Shown piece by piece: positions 5,381 to 5,966 of a stretch of DNA of 5,966 nt. The notes under the pieces are model-generated. The model was not told where the DNA came from. It ran no database searches and worked only from the letters and a program-made list of their open reading frames with translations. The position numbers and the translations under genes are program-made. Within the stretch, counting starts at the first letter, position 1; every line of letters starts with the position of its first letter. The DNA is from CAZDSS01 sp964508185 (lineage in GTDB: Bacteria; Pseudomonadota; Alphaproteobacteria; Sphingomonadales; Govanellaceae): contig CAZDSS010000137.1 of assembly GCA_964508185.1 (NCBI GenBank), forward strand, positions 1-5,966. The letters run 5' to 3'.

Positions 5381-5966
5381 TCAGACCAGCTCGGGCTTCT
5401 TCTTCCGCCCCGTGTCCTTGGACTTCTTCGGCGCAGGCGTGATATCCAGCACCGGCTTGTCCTCGGCGATCCGGATCTTGACCTCGCCGCCATGGAGAAG
5501 CTTGCCGAACAGCAGTTCCTCCGCCATGGGCCGCTTGATATGGTCCTGAATGACGCGGGCGAGCGGGCGCGCGCCGTAGGATGGATCATAGCCCTTCTTG
5601 GCAAGCCAGGTCCGCGCCTCAGGCGTGAGCGACAGCTGGACGTTCCGTTCCTCGAGCTGGACTTCGAGCTCGACGATGAACTTGTCCACCACCCGCTCGA
5701 TGACCTCCATGGGCAGCGGCCCGAACGGCACCACCGCATCCAGCCGGTTGCGGAATTCCGGCGTGAACATGCGCTTGATGGCTTCCTCGTCGGCGCCTTC
5801 CGTGCTCACGTCGCCGAAGCCGATGGCCGCCTTGGAAAGCTCCGCCGCCCCGGCATTGGTGGTCATGATGAGGACCACGTTGCGGAAGTCCACTTCCTTG
5901 CCGTTGTTGTCGGTCAGGCGCCCCGCATCCATCACCTGCAGCAGGATGTTTAACAGGTCCGGATGG
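5381..5966 (-). CDS. clpA: ATP-dependent Clp protease ATP-binding subunit ClpA, C-terminal part
   Basis: ClpA is the hexameric AAA+ unfoldase that feeds substrates to ClpP. Only the last 194 codons are in the window; the gene continues past the right edge, so its start, N-domain, first AAA+ module and the second Walker A/B motifs are not seen. The visible part begins at HPDLLNILLQVMDAGRLTDN, just after the second Walker B. It then shows sensor 1 (MTTNAG, 35-39 of the fragment), an IGF tripeptide (48-50) at the ClpP-docking loop, the arginine-finger block FTPEFRNRLD (67-76) and the sensor-2 block GYDPSYGARPLARVIQ (125-140). The sequence follows E. coli ClpA closely, and the IGF loop argues against ClpB. 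The extreme C-terminus is a Lys-rich tail (180-190). It ends at TGA (5383-5381), followed by a terminator. Confidence 0.95.
   Translation of the reverse strand, partial: HPDLLNILLQVMDAGRLTDNNGKEVDFRNVVLIMTTNAGAAELSKAAIGFGDVSTEGADEEAIKRMFTPEFRNRLDAVVPFGPLPMEVIERVVDKFIVELEVQLEERNVQLSLTPEARTWLAKKGYDPSYGARPLARVIQDHIKRPMAEELLFGKLLHGGEVKIRIAEDKPVLDITPAPKKSKDTGRKKKPELV

Noticed and set aside
1..5966. CRISPR arrays, transposons, toxin-antitoxin or phage-defence genes
   Set aside because: No regularly spaced repeats, transposase motifs, terminal repeats or small paired genes were found; every long stretch is explained by the listed genes.

Overview
This 5,966-base window is a dense stretch of chromosome-like, high-GC bacterial DNA. 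The GC-rich third codon positions, the ClpA tail type and the overall gene style suggest an alphaproteobacterium; I cannot name a genus. Genes lie almost end to end. There is no intergenic gap over about 105 bases, and I see no tRNA, rRNA, insertion sequence, phage gene or CRISPR array.

Plus strand, left half (28-3186). A small stand-alone GGDEF protein, a likely diguanylate cyclase with an intact inhibitory site, is followed after a 93-base gap by a tightly packed three-gene unit. This unit encodes a RidA/YjgF-family protein, a cytoplasmic glycerophosphodiester phosphodiesterase (GDPD) and a FemAB-like/GNAT predicted N-acyltransferase (PF04339 type). The second gene starts inside the end of the first, and the third overlaps the second by ATGA. 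They are therefore probably co-transcribed and translationally coupled.

Minus strand, right half (3173-5966). The last 194 codons of clpA, the unfoldase of the ClpAP protease, enter from the right edge and end at a strong rho-independent terminator. A molybdate ABC transporter operon follows in the order modA-modB-modC: periplasmic binding protein, membrane permease and ATPase. Its genes overlap by 4 and 11 bases. ModC has every ATPase motif but ends right after the nucleotide-binding domain, without the C-terminal TOBE/Mop domain of the classical protein.

The two operons converge, and their last coding bases overlap by 14 bp (3173-3186), so no separate terminator fits between them. ModABC would import molybdate for molybdenum-cofactor enzymes. 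The RidA-GDPD-acyltransferase unit combines damage control of reactive enamines/imines, phospholipid headgroup turnover and an undefined acyl transfer; any joint pathway is a guess. I found no clearly new biological system. The points most worth a second look are the TOBE-less ModC, the overlapping convergent ends, the terminator that runs into the putative modA promoter, and the atypical residue before the GGDEF motif.
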